The notes below the pieces were generated by a model. That model was not told the DNA's origin. It was given only the letters and a program-made list of their open reading frames with translations, and did no database searches. The position numbers were made by a program, and so were the translations under genes. This document shows, piece by piece, positions 25,279 to 32,466 of a stretch of 64,000 nucleotides of DNA (the first letter of the stretch is position 1; each line of letters opens with the position of its first letter). The stretch spans positions 1 through 64,000 of the forward strand of contig DATDWP010000006.1 of NCBI GenBank assembly GCA_035289625.1. The letters are read 5' to 3'. The DNA comes from UBA10205 sp035289625. Lineage in GTDB: Archaea; Iainarchaeota; Iainarchaeia; Iainarchaeales; Iainarchaeaceae.

Positions 25279-25470
25279 CTACTTAAACTCGGTGTAGCCG
25301 CATCTTCCGCAGTGCAATCTCTTCTCATGCACTGCCATAAATACTCCGGGACCGCATTTTGGGCAGTATTTTTTGCGAATAAGTTTTTCTCCCTCAATTT
25401 TATAGTATTCCCCTTTCTTCATTTTTGCCGGGCCTTTTTTTTCAGCTGTTTTTGCTTGCTTTTCTGCCAT
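25279..25470 (-). CDS. rps27ae: 30S ribosomal protein eS31 (S27Ae)
   Basis: 63 residues: a Lys-rich N-terminus and a four-Cys zinc finger (CPKCGPGVF, HCGRCGYTEF). In eukaryotes it is fused to ubiquitin; the archaeal protein is free, as here. It sits on the 30S beak. The zinc site is complete, unlike eL24 and eL34 in this genome. Twelve bases after eS24, and its stop is part of the Shine-Dalgarno of the next gene. Confidence 0.95.
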   Translation of the reverse strand: MAEKQAKTAEKKGPAKMKKGEYYKIEGEKLIRKKYCPKCGPGVFMAVHEKRLHCGRCGYTEFK

Positions 25471-25482
25471 TTTTTCAACTCC

Positions 25483-25812
25483 TCATTTCTTGGGCACTGG
25501 TGCAGGTGCTTCTTCTGCCGGTTTTGCCTTTTCAGGGCGCCCAAAGTTGCGCTCAATTATAGGCTTTAATTCGGTTTTGCGAAGATCGGATTCGTTTTTG
25601 TAAACACGGCAAACCCCGCTAACTTCTGTTGTTCCATAGGATGTATTGTACACATCAACTACTAGGTTTTTTTCATCAGCACCTATCAGCGCTGCAATTT
25701 TTTCCCGTAGTTCTTTTCGTGAAGGTGTTGTAGTTGCTTCTTTTACTACAAATTGCGCTTCTTGTCTCCCAAAAAGTTTGTTTTCATGTTTTTGTGTTAT
25801 ATCAATTCTCAT
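25483..25812 (-). CDS. rps24e: 30S ribosomal protein eS24
   Basis: 109 residues with the MRIDITQKHENKLFGRQEAQ opening and the conserved DVYNTSYGTTEVSG region; the C-terminal PAEEAPAPVPKK is a short low-complexity tail. Small-subunit protein near helix 9/44 in archaeal ribosomes. AGCAGGTG precedes the ATG. Between spt4 and eS31, the common archaeal order. Confidence 0.95.
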   Translation of the reverse strand: MRIDITQKHENKLFGRQEAQFVVKEATTTPSRKELREKIAALIGADEKNLVVDVYNTSYGTTEVSGVCRVYKNESDLRKTELKPIIERNFGRPEKAKPAEEAPAPVPKK

Positions 25813-25816
25813 TTTT

Positions 25817-26014
25817 TCACCTGCTAAGCCTTAGTGCGTACTTTCCTGCGCGTGTAATTCCCATCTTTTGTGCTATTTGTGATTGCTCAGGGTTCATTAC
25901 AATTACATACCCTCTCCAAAATGTTGTAAAGGAATTAGAGCCGCATACTGGGCAGACATCTCCACCTTCTTCAAGAACATACCTGCATGAACGGCAGGCT
26001 TTTTCCTGCTTCAT
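25817..26014 (-). CDS. spt4: Transcription elongation factor Spt4 (RpoE2)
   Basis: 65 residues with one zinc ribbon, CRSCRYVLEEG then CPVCGSNSFT, and the Spt5-binding C-terminus. Spt4 with Spt5 closes over the RNA polymerase clamp and raises processivity. Spt5 is not in the window. It overlaps rpo7 by 4 bases (ATGA) and is followed by eS24 after 2 bases. Confidence 0.95.
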   Translation of the reverse strand: MKQEKACRSCRYVLEEGGDVCPVCGSNSFTTFWRGYVIVMNPEQSQIAQKMGITRAGKYALRLSR

Positions 26015-26622
26015 CTAGATTCACCTCTATCCCTTGGCTTTTTCTCTTTCGGAGGCCTTTTATCGACCTTTTTGTCCTTCTCTTTTTCATTTATTTTTGC
26101 CCAATCAGGTTTTCCAAGCCCGGGCTGTCTCATTGTAAGGCCCACTTTGGAGCTTGAGATTGTGCCCTTGAGGCTCACTGTAACTATTCTTGCAAGCACA
26201 ACATCTTTTACTATTAGTTTTTTGGATGTTTCTTTCCCGGAAAAACCAGGGAGCTTTGCATCATAGTTGATGTAATCGTCCATTATCTGGCTAACATGTA
26301 TAAGGCCTTCAAGTGGCCCGGTTTTTAAGAACGCGCCGAATTCTGTTACATCGGAAACTTCGCCTTCTACTAACTCTTGTATTTTTGGCTTGTAGGTTAT
26401 CATTTCAATATCCGATTCATAATATGCAGCTCCATCACCCGGAACAATTTTTCCATCGCCAACATTTCCAACTGCAGTGACGCACACAACAACCCCGGTA
26501 TCTTCATCTAATACTCCTTCATAGGCCTGCCTTGCCTGCTTTAAAAGCGTCCCGTTTAGTTCGGTCCCAATCTCTGCCGGCGGCACCCGCACAGTATCCC
26601 TTACTACATATTTGACATACAT
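26011..26622 (-). CDS. rpo7: RNA polymerase subunit Rpo7 (RpoE1)
   Basis: 203 residues: an N-terminal RNP-like domain (MYVKYVVRDTVRVPPAEIG) and an S1/OB domain (VEGEVSDVTEFGAFLKTGPLEG is split here as VEGEVSDVTEFG and AFLKTGPLEG). A Lys/Arg-rich 30-residue tail follows. With Rpo4 it forms the polymerase stalk. Rpo4 is not encoded here. A clear AGGATGGTGA site precedes the ATG. Downstream of the PIN gene, coupled to spt4. Confidence 0.95.
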   Translation of the reverse strand: MYVKYVVRDTVRVPPAEIGTELNGTLLKQARQAYEGVLDEDTGVVVCVTAVGNVGDGKIVPGDGAAYYESDIEMITYKPKIQELVEGEVSDVTEFGAFLKTGPLEGLIHVSQIMDDYINYDAKLPGFSGKETSKKLIVKDVVLARIVTVSLKGTISSSKVGLTMRQPGLGKPDWAKINEKEKDKKVDKRPPKEKKPRDRGESR

Positions 26623-26639
26623 TCTTTCTCACCATCCTT

Positions 26640-27098
26640 TTAAGAGAGCTCCAAAAATTTTCTCTGCCTTAAGTACAATACCTTACCATTCAATTCCCTA
26701 ACAGACTCTTTTAATTCCTTATCATTGGTCGCAATTAACGCCTGCGGCACAAGGCTCAAAAGGGCCGCATCGGCATTCGGGGCATCAATTTGCACGATTT
26801 TTACCCTATTTTTGCCAATTACTTCCATTGCAATTGCCGCTTCTTTTTTTAATTTTGCGCCCCTTTTTGCAAGCCCTTCCAGTTCAGCTATAACCTGCGA
26901 AGGAATGACAAATTCAACTGCTCCAAACATCTCTTTTGCTTTAGCAAAAACATCAACTTTAAACCTTGCAATATTTAGAAGGGTATTGGTATCAATTGCA
27001 ACAACAACATTGCGACTACTAATTGCAAATGTATCATCTAAATTCCCAACCATAAAACTTACTGCTCCGTTGCCAAAAAATGATTTTGTAGAGTTCAT
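26640..27098 (-). CDS. PIN-domain nuclease (archaeal Fcf1/Utp24-like, VapC9 type)
   Basis: About 152 residues. The PIN core begins VVVAIDTNTLLNIARF with the first catalytic Asp, continues with VIPSQVIAELEGLAK and ends with ALIATNDKELKESV, which supplies the later acidic residues. In archaea this gene sits between aIF2gamma and rpo7 and is likened to rRNA-processing Utp24/Fcf1 (family knowledge). ATG at 27098 follows GGGTGG. The frame stays open to 27236 through two class 2 elements, but that extension is element-derived and probably not translated as part of the protein. Confidence 0.85.
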   Translation of the reverse strand: MNSTKSFFGNGAVSFMVGNLDDTFAISSRNVVVAIDTNTLLNIARFKVDVFAKAKEMFGAVEFVIPSQVIAELEGLAKRGAKLKKEAAIAMEVIGKNRVKIVQIDAPNADAALLSLVPQALIATNDKELKESVRELNGKVLYLRQRKFLELS

Positions 27099-27127
27099 TT
27101 TGCCACCCAATATGCGCGCAATCTCCA

Positions 27128-27237
27128 CCCCAACAGTTTCGTCTGTTGGGTACGATGCACCATCCTTGTGGATGGGGATTGCTTCGCATCCAAAAACACT
27201 TTCGTTTGTTGGGTACGATGCACTGTGCTGATGCACA
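27128..27237 (-). repeat. Class 2 intergenic element, tandem pair (aIF2gamma/PIN junction)
   Basis: Two copies read on minus. Each has a variable hairpin, then TGCATCGTACCCAAC, then a hairpin with a loop containing ACGAAA. Copy 1 (27237-27195) has TGTGC-ATCA-GCACA. Copy 2 (27175-27128) has CCATCC-ACAA-GGATGG followed by CCCAACAG-ACGAAA-CTGTTGGG. The same plan recurs at 37442-37493 and 41406-41473. Confidence 0.75.
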
Positions 27238-27245
27238 GGGCGTAC

Positions 27246-28595
27246 TTATTTGCACACGCCATATGCCCTCAACCTCCACCCGCTCTGCTCCCTTTTGCTA
27301 ATAGCAACTTTTTGTCCTTTTTCAATAGTTGCCGGGCTTTTTAACTTTATTTCAAATTCATCTTTTCCAGACTGCCGTGCAAGCTGGCCAACTGATGTTG
27401 CTGTCCCTATTGCAAGTGCAACAAAATCATTCACCTTCCATTCTATGCCCCTTTTGTCCTTCTCTCCAATCCTATCAATTTGTGTGAACTGCAATTTTAT
27501 TTCGCTCACAGGTTTTGGAAGAGAACCTTGGGTTGAAACAACCTGCCCGCGCATTTCATCATTTTTTGTAAAAAAAGGATCAAGAGTTGTGCCAACCGCA
27601 ATAAGTCCCCCGGCAGATACCTCTTTTAAAAATCCGCCTTCAACCCCAAGGCTCACCACTTTTGTTTGTATTGGTTTGCCGTTTATCCCCGGAGAAATTT
27701 CTATATTGTCCCCGACTTTTAAAATCCCTGAAATTATGCTCCCGCCAATAACTCCGCCTTTAATGTTTTCAGGTTTTGACCCGGGTTTATTTATATCAAA
27801 ACTTCTAACAACAAACATTCGCAAATCTTTTGAATTAGCGCGCAGAGGCGTTGGAATATTTTGCTCAATTGCCTCAATCAGAAGATCAATATTAACTCCC
27901 ATGTTAGCCGAGATTGGAATTATGGGCGCTTTTTCATAGCCGTATTGTTTTAGGAATGCAATTATTTCATCATGGCTCTCTTTTGCCCTTTTTGAATCAA
28001 CAAGGTCTATTTTGTTTTGCGCGACAACAAGATTTTTTATTCCTCCAATTGAAAGTGCCATCAAATGCTCCTCTGTACTTGGCTGTGGGCATTTTTCATT
28101 TGCAGCAACAACTAGTACAGCTCCATCCATTAGCGCTGCTCCCGAGAGCATTGTTGCCATCAGTGTTTCGTGCCCCGGAGAATCTACAAAAGAGACCCTG
28201 CGCAGAGCAATAGCTCTGCTCGAGGCTTCGCACTTTCCTGTTGCGTTATATCCTTCAGACCCTTTAGTGCCTTCACATTTGTAGAACGTAGTGTCGGCAT
28301 AGCCAAGCCTTATTGAAATCCCCTTTTTTATTTCCTCACTATGGGTGTCAGCCCACTTGCCAGTTAGGGCTTGAACCAAACTCGTTTTTCCATGGTCAAC
28401 GTGCCCTATGGTCCCGATATTAACCTGTGCTTGCGTTACGCTTTTCGAGCTAGTTTGCTTCTCGCTTATTTCTATTTTGGAAATTGCTGAAATAGTCTGC
28501 GCTGCTGCGCTAGCCTGATCGCTAGATAGGTCCTCTTGTGGCCTTTCTTTTTCGCGCGGCTTTTTTTGCACTTTTTGCTTTACATCCTTTTTCAT
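27246..28595 (-). CDS. eif2g: Translation initiation factor aIF2 subunit gamma
   Basis: 449 residues: an unusual 50-residue Lys/Ser-rich N-terminal extension, then a G domain with GHVDHGKTS, switch region DSPGHETLM and NKID, then two beta-barrel domains. It delivers initiator Met-tRNA. The zinc-knuckle insert keeps only two cysteines (about YKCEGTKG and TGKCEAS), so the four-Cys site of many relatives is lost. ATG at 28595 follows AAGGGGAATTGT. Order eS6-aIF2gamma-PIN-rpo7 is the common archaeal one. Confidence 0.96.
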   Translation of the reverse strand: MKKDVKQKVQKKPREKERPQEDLSSDQASAAAQTISAISKIEISEKQTSSKSVTQAQVNIGTIGHVDHGKTSLVQALTGKWADTHSEEIKKGISIRLGYADTTFYKCEGTKGSEGYNATGKCEASSRAIALRRVSFVDSPGHETLMATMLSGAALMDGAVLVVAANEKCPQPSTEEHLMALSIGGIKNLVVAQNKIDLVDSKRAKESHDEIIAFLKQYGYEKAPIIPISANMGVNIDLLIEAIEQNIPTPLRANSKDLRMFVVRSFDINKPGSKPENIKGGVIGGSIISGILKVGDNIEISPGINGKPIQTKVVSLGVEGGFLKEVSAGGLIAVGTTLDPFFTKNDEMRGQVVSTQGSLPKPVSEIKLQFTQIDRIGEKDKRGIEWKVNDFVALAIGTATSVGQLARQSGKDEFEIKLKSPATIEKGQKVAISKREQSGWRLRAYGVCK

Positions 28596-28622
28596 ACAAT
28601 TCCCCTTTTTATTTACGTCCAA

Positions 28623-29084
28623 TTATTTGTGCTTTTTTATGTCCTTTGCATCCTCTGCCGAGATCTTTCCTACATTTTCAAGGGACTCTTTTACCATCTG
28701 GTCCTTAATTGAAGTTTCCTCTTTCTTCTCCTTGTTAGAGCCCAGAATTTCCTCGAGCTTTTTTGAACCTTCCTTTGTAATTTTTAGGTTCAGTTGCGCG
28801 ATCTCATCGCTAACAGTGTTTCCCCTTCTTGCAGTTTTCTCCCTTCTTCCTTTTTTTACATCAATGGTGATGTATACTTCCTTTCTATTCATTCCTGCAA
28901 GGTTTGATCTCATTGGAAATCCCTGCTTATCCGAGCCTCCTGTTATCTGTGCGCTATATCCATCAAGGCCTATTAGGCCAAGTTCAACTTGCTCCCCTAT
29001 TTTTTTTCCGATGAAAATCTGGGGACTATCAATTTTCTTGGAATATGCCTTTCTTGTTTTTGGATCCGACACCACTATATTCAT
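28623..29084 (-). CDS. rps6e: 30S ribosomal protein eS6
   Basis: 153 residues. The N-terminal eS6 fold includes DPKTRKAYSKKI, GLIGLDGYSAQITGGSDKQGFPM (in two parts around GGSDKQG) and a basic RREKTARRGNTVSD. An acidic/Lys tail follows. AGGAGG lies ahead of the ATG. It is between infB and aIF2gamma in the same operon. Confidence 0.95.
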   Translation of the reverse strand: MNIVVSDPKTRKAYSKKIDSPQIFIGKKIGEQVELGLIGLDGYSAQITGGSDKQGFPMRSNLAGMNRKEVYITIDVKKGRREKTARRGNTVSDEIAQLNLKITKEGSKKLEEILGSNKEKKEETSIKDQMVKESLENVGKISAEDAKDIKKHK

Positions 29085-29102
29085 ATTTCAACCTCCTAAA
29101 TA

Positions 29103-30845
29103 TCACGCCTGGGCCCTTTGGGCTTCCATTTTTTTAATTTGCTCAATTAGTTCTATTTCCCCTCTTGAAAATTCAGCTTCAAGTTCGCCTAATTTTGTAA
29201 AATGCTTCTCGGGTATGTAGCTGTAGAGATTTTCATTTTCAAAAATATCCTTATCAACAACTGCCCCTTCAATTGAAACTGCAACCTCATCGCCTTTTGC
29301 TGCAACCTCAATGCTCTTTCCCTCCCGCTGCAACCCTAATACCCTTCCAATAACAGTTGCATTCTCTTTCATAACTTCAACACCTTTTCTGATTTTTCCC
29401 TCTTCAATTCTAACTCCTACAATTGCAGGGCCGCTGTGCCTGAAAACAAATCCTGAGAGGATTGTAAATTTTGCAGGCATCACAACATTTGAGAGAAGCT
29501 CTTTTTTTCCGGCTTCTTTTTGCTGCAACATCCACTTCTCATATTCTTCTAAAAGCCTGTATACAACATCATTTTGGAAAATTTTCACATTCCTCTTCTG
29601 CGCTTCAATTGCTGCTGCCTCGCTAACCTGCGTGTGGAATGCAAATATCACTCCTTTGAAGCGGTCCTTTTGCGAAACCGATTCTATTTCAAGCACATCC
29701 TTTCTTGGGATCTCGCCAATATCCGCTTTTTTTATTTTTATTCCCCTATCCTGCAAGAGCTTGACAATTGCTTCAAGGCTGCCAAGTGTATTGCTCCTGA
29801 CAATAGGGCCAATTGAATCAGATTCAATTTTTATTCTCTGTATTTCCTCGCCGATTTCCTTTTCTGCTGCTACCGAGTAGTGCCTTATCGGAGATCCGCT
29901 TATTGCATCATCAAGATTTGGAGCTGCAATTTTTACACCTGCTGCAGCGTGCACTTTTTGCACCGCACGGAATTTTTCAGATCCGCTCTCCCCTGCCGCC
30001 TTTGGTTCTAGTAGAGCCCTAACTTTTGTTTTTATTACTCCGTTTTTTGAACCCACTACAATTTCCTCGCCAACAGAGAGCATTCCGTCATATAATATCA
30101 CATCAATTGTTGTTCCAAGCCCTCGTTCTTCGCGAACTTCCAGAACAGTGCCCCTGCACGCCCCTGATTCGTGCACTTCGAGTTTTTTCTCCAAATATTT
30201 TTGTGAAAGCGCTGCAAGAAACATCAAAAGCTCAGGAATTCCCACTTTCATTTTTGCAGAAATCGGGACTATTGCAACCTCTTTTGTAAAATCCTTTACC
30301 CGATCAAATCTCTCGCTTGCAAATCCTTTTGTGTGCAGCTCTCCAATAAGCTTGTATATTTTTGTCTCAAGTTCGAGTTGCACATCCTCGCGCTGGTTTG
30401 GAAGAGAATCCGAAATTGCGCCTTCAACAACATTCCAGCCCTTTATCGTGTCGATTTTATTTGCAGCAACAATAAAGGGGCACTTGTAGCTCTTTAAAAT
30501 CTCCATCGCTTCAAGGGTTTGCTCTTCAAGGCCTTTGTGAATATCAACTACCAAAACAGCTAGATCAGCAATACTTCCGCCGCGCTTTCGAAGGTTTGTA
30601 AATGCTTCATGCCCGGGGGTATCAATGAATAAAAGCCCCGGGATTTGGATTGAAAATTTGTATTTTTCTATAATTTTCCCCGAAAGTTTTTTTATTAGCG
30701 CAATTGGCACTTCACTAGCCCCGATGTGCTGCGTGATGCCTCCCGCCTCCTTATCGGTTAGAGCCGTGCCCCTGATTGAATCAAGCAGCCTTGATTTTCC
30801 GCTATCAACATGCCCAAGAACAGTGATTATTGGTTTTCGTATCAA
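29103..30845 (-). CDS. infB: Translation initiation factor aIF5B
   Basis: 580 residues, the usual archaeal size, without an intein: G domain with GHVDSGKS, DTPGHEAF and NKID, beta-barrel II, an alpha/beta domain III and C-terminal domain IV ending in a charged helix. It promotes subunit joining. The start is TTG at 30845, exactly 7 bases after GAGGTGA; no ATG is available. Codon two is ATA, an untested alternative. Upstream is dUTPase, an uncommon neighbour. Confidence 0.96.
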   Translation of the reverse strand: MIRKPIITVLGHVDSGKSRLLDSIRGTALTDKEAGGITQHIGASEVPIALIKKLSGKIIEKYKFSIQIPGLLFIDTPGHEAFTNLRKRGGSIADLAVLVVDIHKGLEEQTLEAMEILKSYKCPFIVAANKIDTIKGWNVVEGAISDSLPNQREDVQLELETKIYKLIGELHTKGFASERFDRVKDFTKEVAIVPISAKMKVGIPELLMFLAALSQKYLEKKLEVHESGACRGTVLEVREERGLGTTIDVILYDGMLSVGEEIVVGSKNGVIKTKVRALLEPKAAGESGSEKFRAVQKVHAAAGVKIAAPNLDDAISGSPIRHYSVAAEKEIGEEIQRIKIESDSIGPIVRSNTLGSLEAIVKLLQDRGIKIKKADIGEIPRKDVLEIESVSQKDRFKGVIFAFHTQVSEAAAIEAQKRNVKIFQNDVVYRLLEEYEKWMLQQKEAGKKELLSNVVMPAKFTILSGFVFRHSGPAIVGVRIEEGKIRKGVEVMKENATVIGRVLGLQREGKSIEVAAKGDEVAVSIEGAVVDKDIFENENLYSYIPEKHFTKLGELEAEFSRGEIELIEQIKKMEAQRAQA

Positions 30846-30857
30846 ATCGCGTTCACC

Positions 30858-31286
30858 TCAAAGACCTGTTGAACCAAACCCGCCACTGCCACGCGAGCTT
30901 GCTTCAAGTTCTTGCGCCTCAATAATTTGGGGCTTTTCGATTTTATTGAACACTACTTGAGCGATTTTTTTCCCCTTTTCAATTTTATATTCCTTCTCGC
31001 CCAAATTAATTACAATTACTTTCACTTCTCCCCTATACCCCGCATCAATTGTTCCTGGAGTATTTAGAAGCGTGATCCCATCATTTATTGCAAGCCCGCT
31101 CTTTGGCCTAACTTGCGCTTCATATCCGCTCTCAAATGAGATGCTAATCCCCGTGCCAATAAGTTTTCTTTGCATCGGAAGAAGGGTTGCATCTTCATTG
31201 CTATAAAGGTCAAAGCCTGCATCGCCTTCATGCTCAATTTTTGGTATTTTGGCTTGAGGGACTAGACGCTTGACCTTTACAATCAT
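30858..31286 (-). CDS. dut: dUTP diphosphatase, trimeric type
   Basis: 142 residues with all five Dut motifs in order: DAGFDLYS, RPKSGLAIN, GTIDAGYRGEV, GKKIAQVVF and the flexible Gly-rich SSRGSGGFGSTG. It hydrolyses dUTP to dUMP and PPi, keeping uracil out of DNA. It sits between ndk and infB in the translation cluster, where archaea usually have ndk next to infB, so it seems a local insertion of a nucleotide-pool gene beside NDK. Confidence 0.95.
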   Translation of the reverse strand: MIVKVKRLVPQAKIPKIEHEGDAGFDLYSNEDATLLPMQRKLIGTGISISFESGYEAQVRPKSGLAINDGITLLNTPGTIDAGYRGEVKVIVINLGEKEYKIEKGKKIAQVVFNKIEKPQIIEAQELEASSRGSGGFGSTGL

Positions 31287-31294
31287 TGATACAC

Positions 31295-31759
31295 CTACTT
31301 TTTTTCGCTAGCAGAATAGACCATGTCACTGTCAACTTTTGTATATTCATGCAATTCAGAATCTTTGAAAAATCTCTTGATTTCCTTTTGTGCGGCCTGG
31401 GCACTATCTGATGCGTGTATTATCGTATTTTGGATGCTTAGTGAAAAATCCCCGCGAATTGTTCCCGGCAGCGCTTCAGTGCCCTCGGTTACCCCTGCGA
31501 GTTTTCTTACAACATCAACAACTTTTCTTCCCTCAAGCACCATGAGAATACTTGGGGCGGTTTTCATGAACTCGCGAATGCTTGGAAAAAACGGCTTTCC
31601 CACAAGATGCGCGTAGTGGTCTTCGAGGATTTTATCCGAAAGGTGCTCCATTTTCATTCCCACTATCTTTATTCCCTTGCGCTCAAACCTGTGCACGACT
31701 TCGCCCACAAGCCCTCTATTTATCGCATCCGGTTTTACAATGATTAGTGTTCTTTCCAT
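31295..31759 (-). CDS. ndk: Nucleoside diphosphate kinase
   Basis: 154 residues with MERTLIIVKPDAINRGLVGE, the catalytic histidine in NTIIHASDS (about 117) and the C-terminal charged loop. It transfers phosphate between NTPs and NDPs. ATG at 31759 after AGGTGGAC is preferred over an in-frame start three codons earlier. Ten bases from eL24 and eight from dut. Confidence 0.96.
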   Translation of the reverse strand: MERTLIIVKPDAINRGLVGEVVHRFERKGIKIVGMKMEHLSDKILEDHYAHLVGKPFFPSIREFMKTAPSILMVLEGRKVVDVVRKLAGVTEGTEALPGTIRGDFSLSIQNTIIHASDSAQAAQKEIKRFFKDSELHEYTKVDSDMVYSASEKK

Positions 31760-31769
31760 TTTGTCCACC

Positions 31770-32003
31770 TCATGCCTTCTTTTCCTTTGCTTTTTTTAAC
31801 TGTGCCTCTTTTGATTTTGCTTTAATTTCTTTTTCCTTGTGGTAAAAATCCGTCCACTTGGTTTCGGTTGGGTTTCTACCTAATTTCAAAAAATTCTTCT
31901 CGGATTTTTTGCTAGCAAACCAGTAGACCGTGCCGTCCTTTTTTACATACATAAGGCCCCTACCACGTTCTATTGGTTTTCCTGTAAATGAATCCATTGG
32001 CAT
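31770..32003 (-). CDS. rpl24e: 50S ribosomal protein eL24, zinc-site cysteines lost
   Basis: 77 residues. The fold is recognisable from GRGLMYVKKDGTVYWFASKK and LKLGRNPTETKWT, but the usual CxxC pairs are replaced: DSFTG instead of CSFCG, and FASKKS instead of FCSSKC. It must fold without zinc. The ATG at 32003 lies 7 bases after GGAGGTG, which is inside the class 1 element, and overlaps the leader ORF stop as TGATG. Confidence 0.9.
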   Translation of the reverse strand: MPMDSFTGKPIERGRGLMYVKKDGTVYWFASKKSEKNFLKLGRNPTETKWTDFYHKEKEIKAKSKEAQLKKAKEKKA

Positions 32004-32095
32004 CAACGGACACCTCCGTTGACGAGGTGTTCTATCTTCGCTGCTGCTCGATAGAACTTGCTCACTTCGTTCGCAACATCTAATATCCTATCCAT
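32003..32095 (-). CDS. Possible 30-residue leader ORF of class 1 element (eS28/eL24 junction)
   Basis: ATG at 32095 preceded by GAGGTGA; stop TGA overlaps the eL24 ATG. The C-terminal part AAKIEHLVNGGVR matches the copies upstream of eS1 and uL22. Its last codons GGA GGT contain the Shine-Dalgarno of eL24, so a ribosome ending here would be placed to start eL24. It could be a true coupling peptide or a by-product of conserved RNA. Confidence 0.4.
   Translation of the reverse strand: MDRILDVANEVSKFYRAAAKIEHLVNGGVR
32004..32074 (-). promoter_or_regulatory. Class 1 intergenic element, copy B
   Basis: Three stem-loops on minus. Hairpin 0 (32074-32060) is GC-GA-AC-GAA-GT-GA-GC. Hairpin 1 (32054-32032) has stem CTATC/GATAG with GA/GAA internal loop and GC/GC inner stem. 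Hairpin 2 (32021-32004) is CAACGGA-GGTG-TCCGTTG over the eL24 Shine-Dalgarno. The alternative pairing ACACCTC/GAGGTGT (7 bp) would close the site. Confidence 0.72.
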
Positions 32096-32118
32096 ATGCT
32101 CACCTCGATTTTACGCCC

Positions 32119-32325
32119 TTATTTTGCGCGTATCTCTTTTGCTTCCCTCTCTGTTGAGAGCAGAACAATTACATCTCCCTTTTTGCAATTTCCCTTAATA
32201 TTTCTCCTCTTTACCCTTCCGGCTTCCGGGCCTTCGAGGATTTTACAAAGGACCTGCACGATCTCTCCGTACACTCCTGTTCTTCCTAAAATTTCAACAA
32301 CTTCAGCAGGCGTTCCTCGTTCCAT
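32119..32325 (-). CDS. rps28e: 30S ribosomal protein eS28
   Basis: 68 residues of the OB-type eS28 fold: PAEVVEILGRTGVYGEIVQV, EAGRVKRRNIKG and LLSTEREAKEIRAK at the very C-terminus, as in all relatives. It lies at the mRNA exit. ATG at 32325 overlaps the stop of leader ORF D as TGATG and depends on GGAGGTG in that element. Class 1 elements therefore flank this gene on both sides. Confidence 0.95.
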   Translation of the reverse strand: MERGTPAEVVEILGRTGVYGEIVQVLCKILEGPEAGRVKRRNIKGNCKKGDVIVLLSTEREAKEIRAK

Positions 32326-32450
32326 CAACGGACACCTCCGTCCGAGCTGCTCTTCGGAAAGGAGCGGTGACCTTCGGTCAGCCTTGCTATGCTGATCAGG
32401 TGTACGGCCTGCGGTCCTACTTGCTCACTGCGTTCGCATTTTGCATTCAT
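32325..32450 (-). CDS. Possible 41-residue leader ORF of divergent class 1 element (L7Ae/eS28 junction)
   Basis: ATG at 32450 after GAGGTG; stop TGA overlaps the eS28 ATG. It shares AVHLI and the ending DGGVR with the other leader frames but has about 15 extra residues between them. No known family. As at eL24, the GGA GGT codons serve as Shine-Dalgarno of the next gene. Confidence 0.35.
   Translation of the reverse strand: MNAKCERSEQVGPQAVHLISIARLTEGHRSFPKSSSDGGVR
32326..32440 (-). promoter_or_regulatory. Class 1 intergenic element, divergent copy D
   Basis: On minus it begins with hairpin 0, GC-GA-AC-GCA-GT-GA-GC (as at 32074). It then has CC-GCA-GG, GACC-GAA-GGTC and a GCTC/GAGC stem in place of hairpin 1, and ends in GACGGA-GGTG-TCCGTT holding the eS28 Shine-Dalgarno. 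ACACC is retained upstream and could pair with GGTGT. Confidence 0.6.
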
Positions 32451-32466
32451 TCAAACACCTCAAGGC

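Noticed and set aside
27099..27236. N-terminal extension of the PIN-domain gene (46 codons)
   Set aside because: The residues come entirely from the two class 2 elements and the region before GGGTGG; the same element occurs where it cannot be coding for PIN.
29103..30845. Intein in aIF5B or ValRS
   Set aside because: Lengths and motif order match intein-free relatives.
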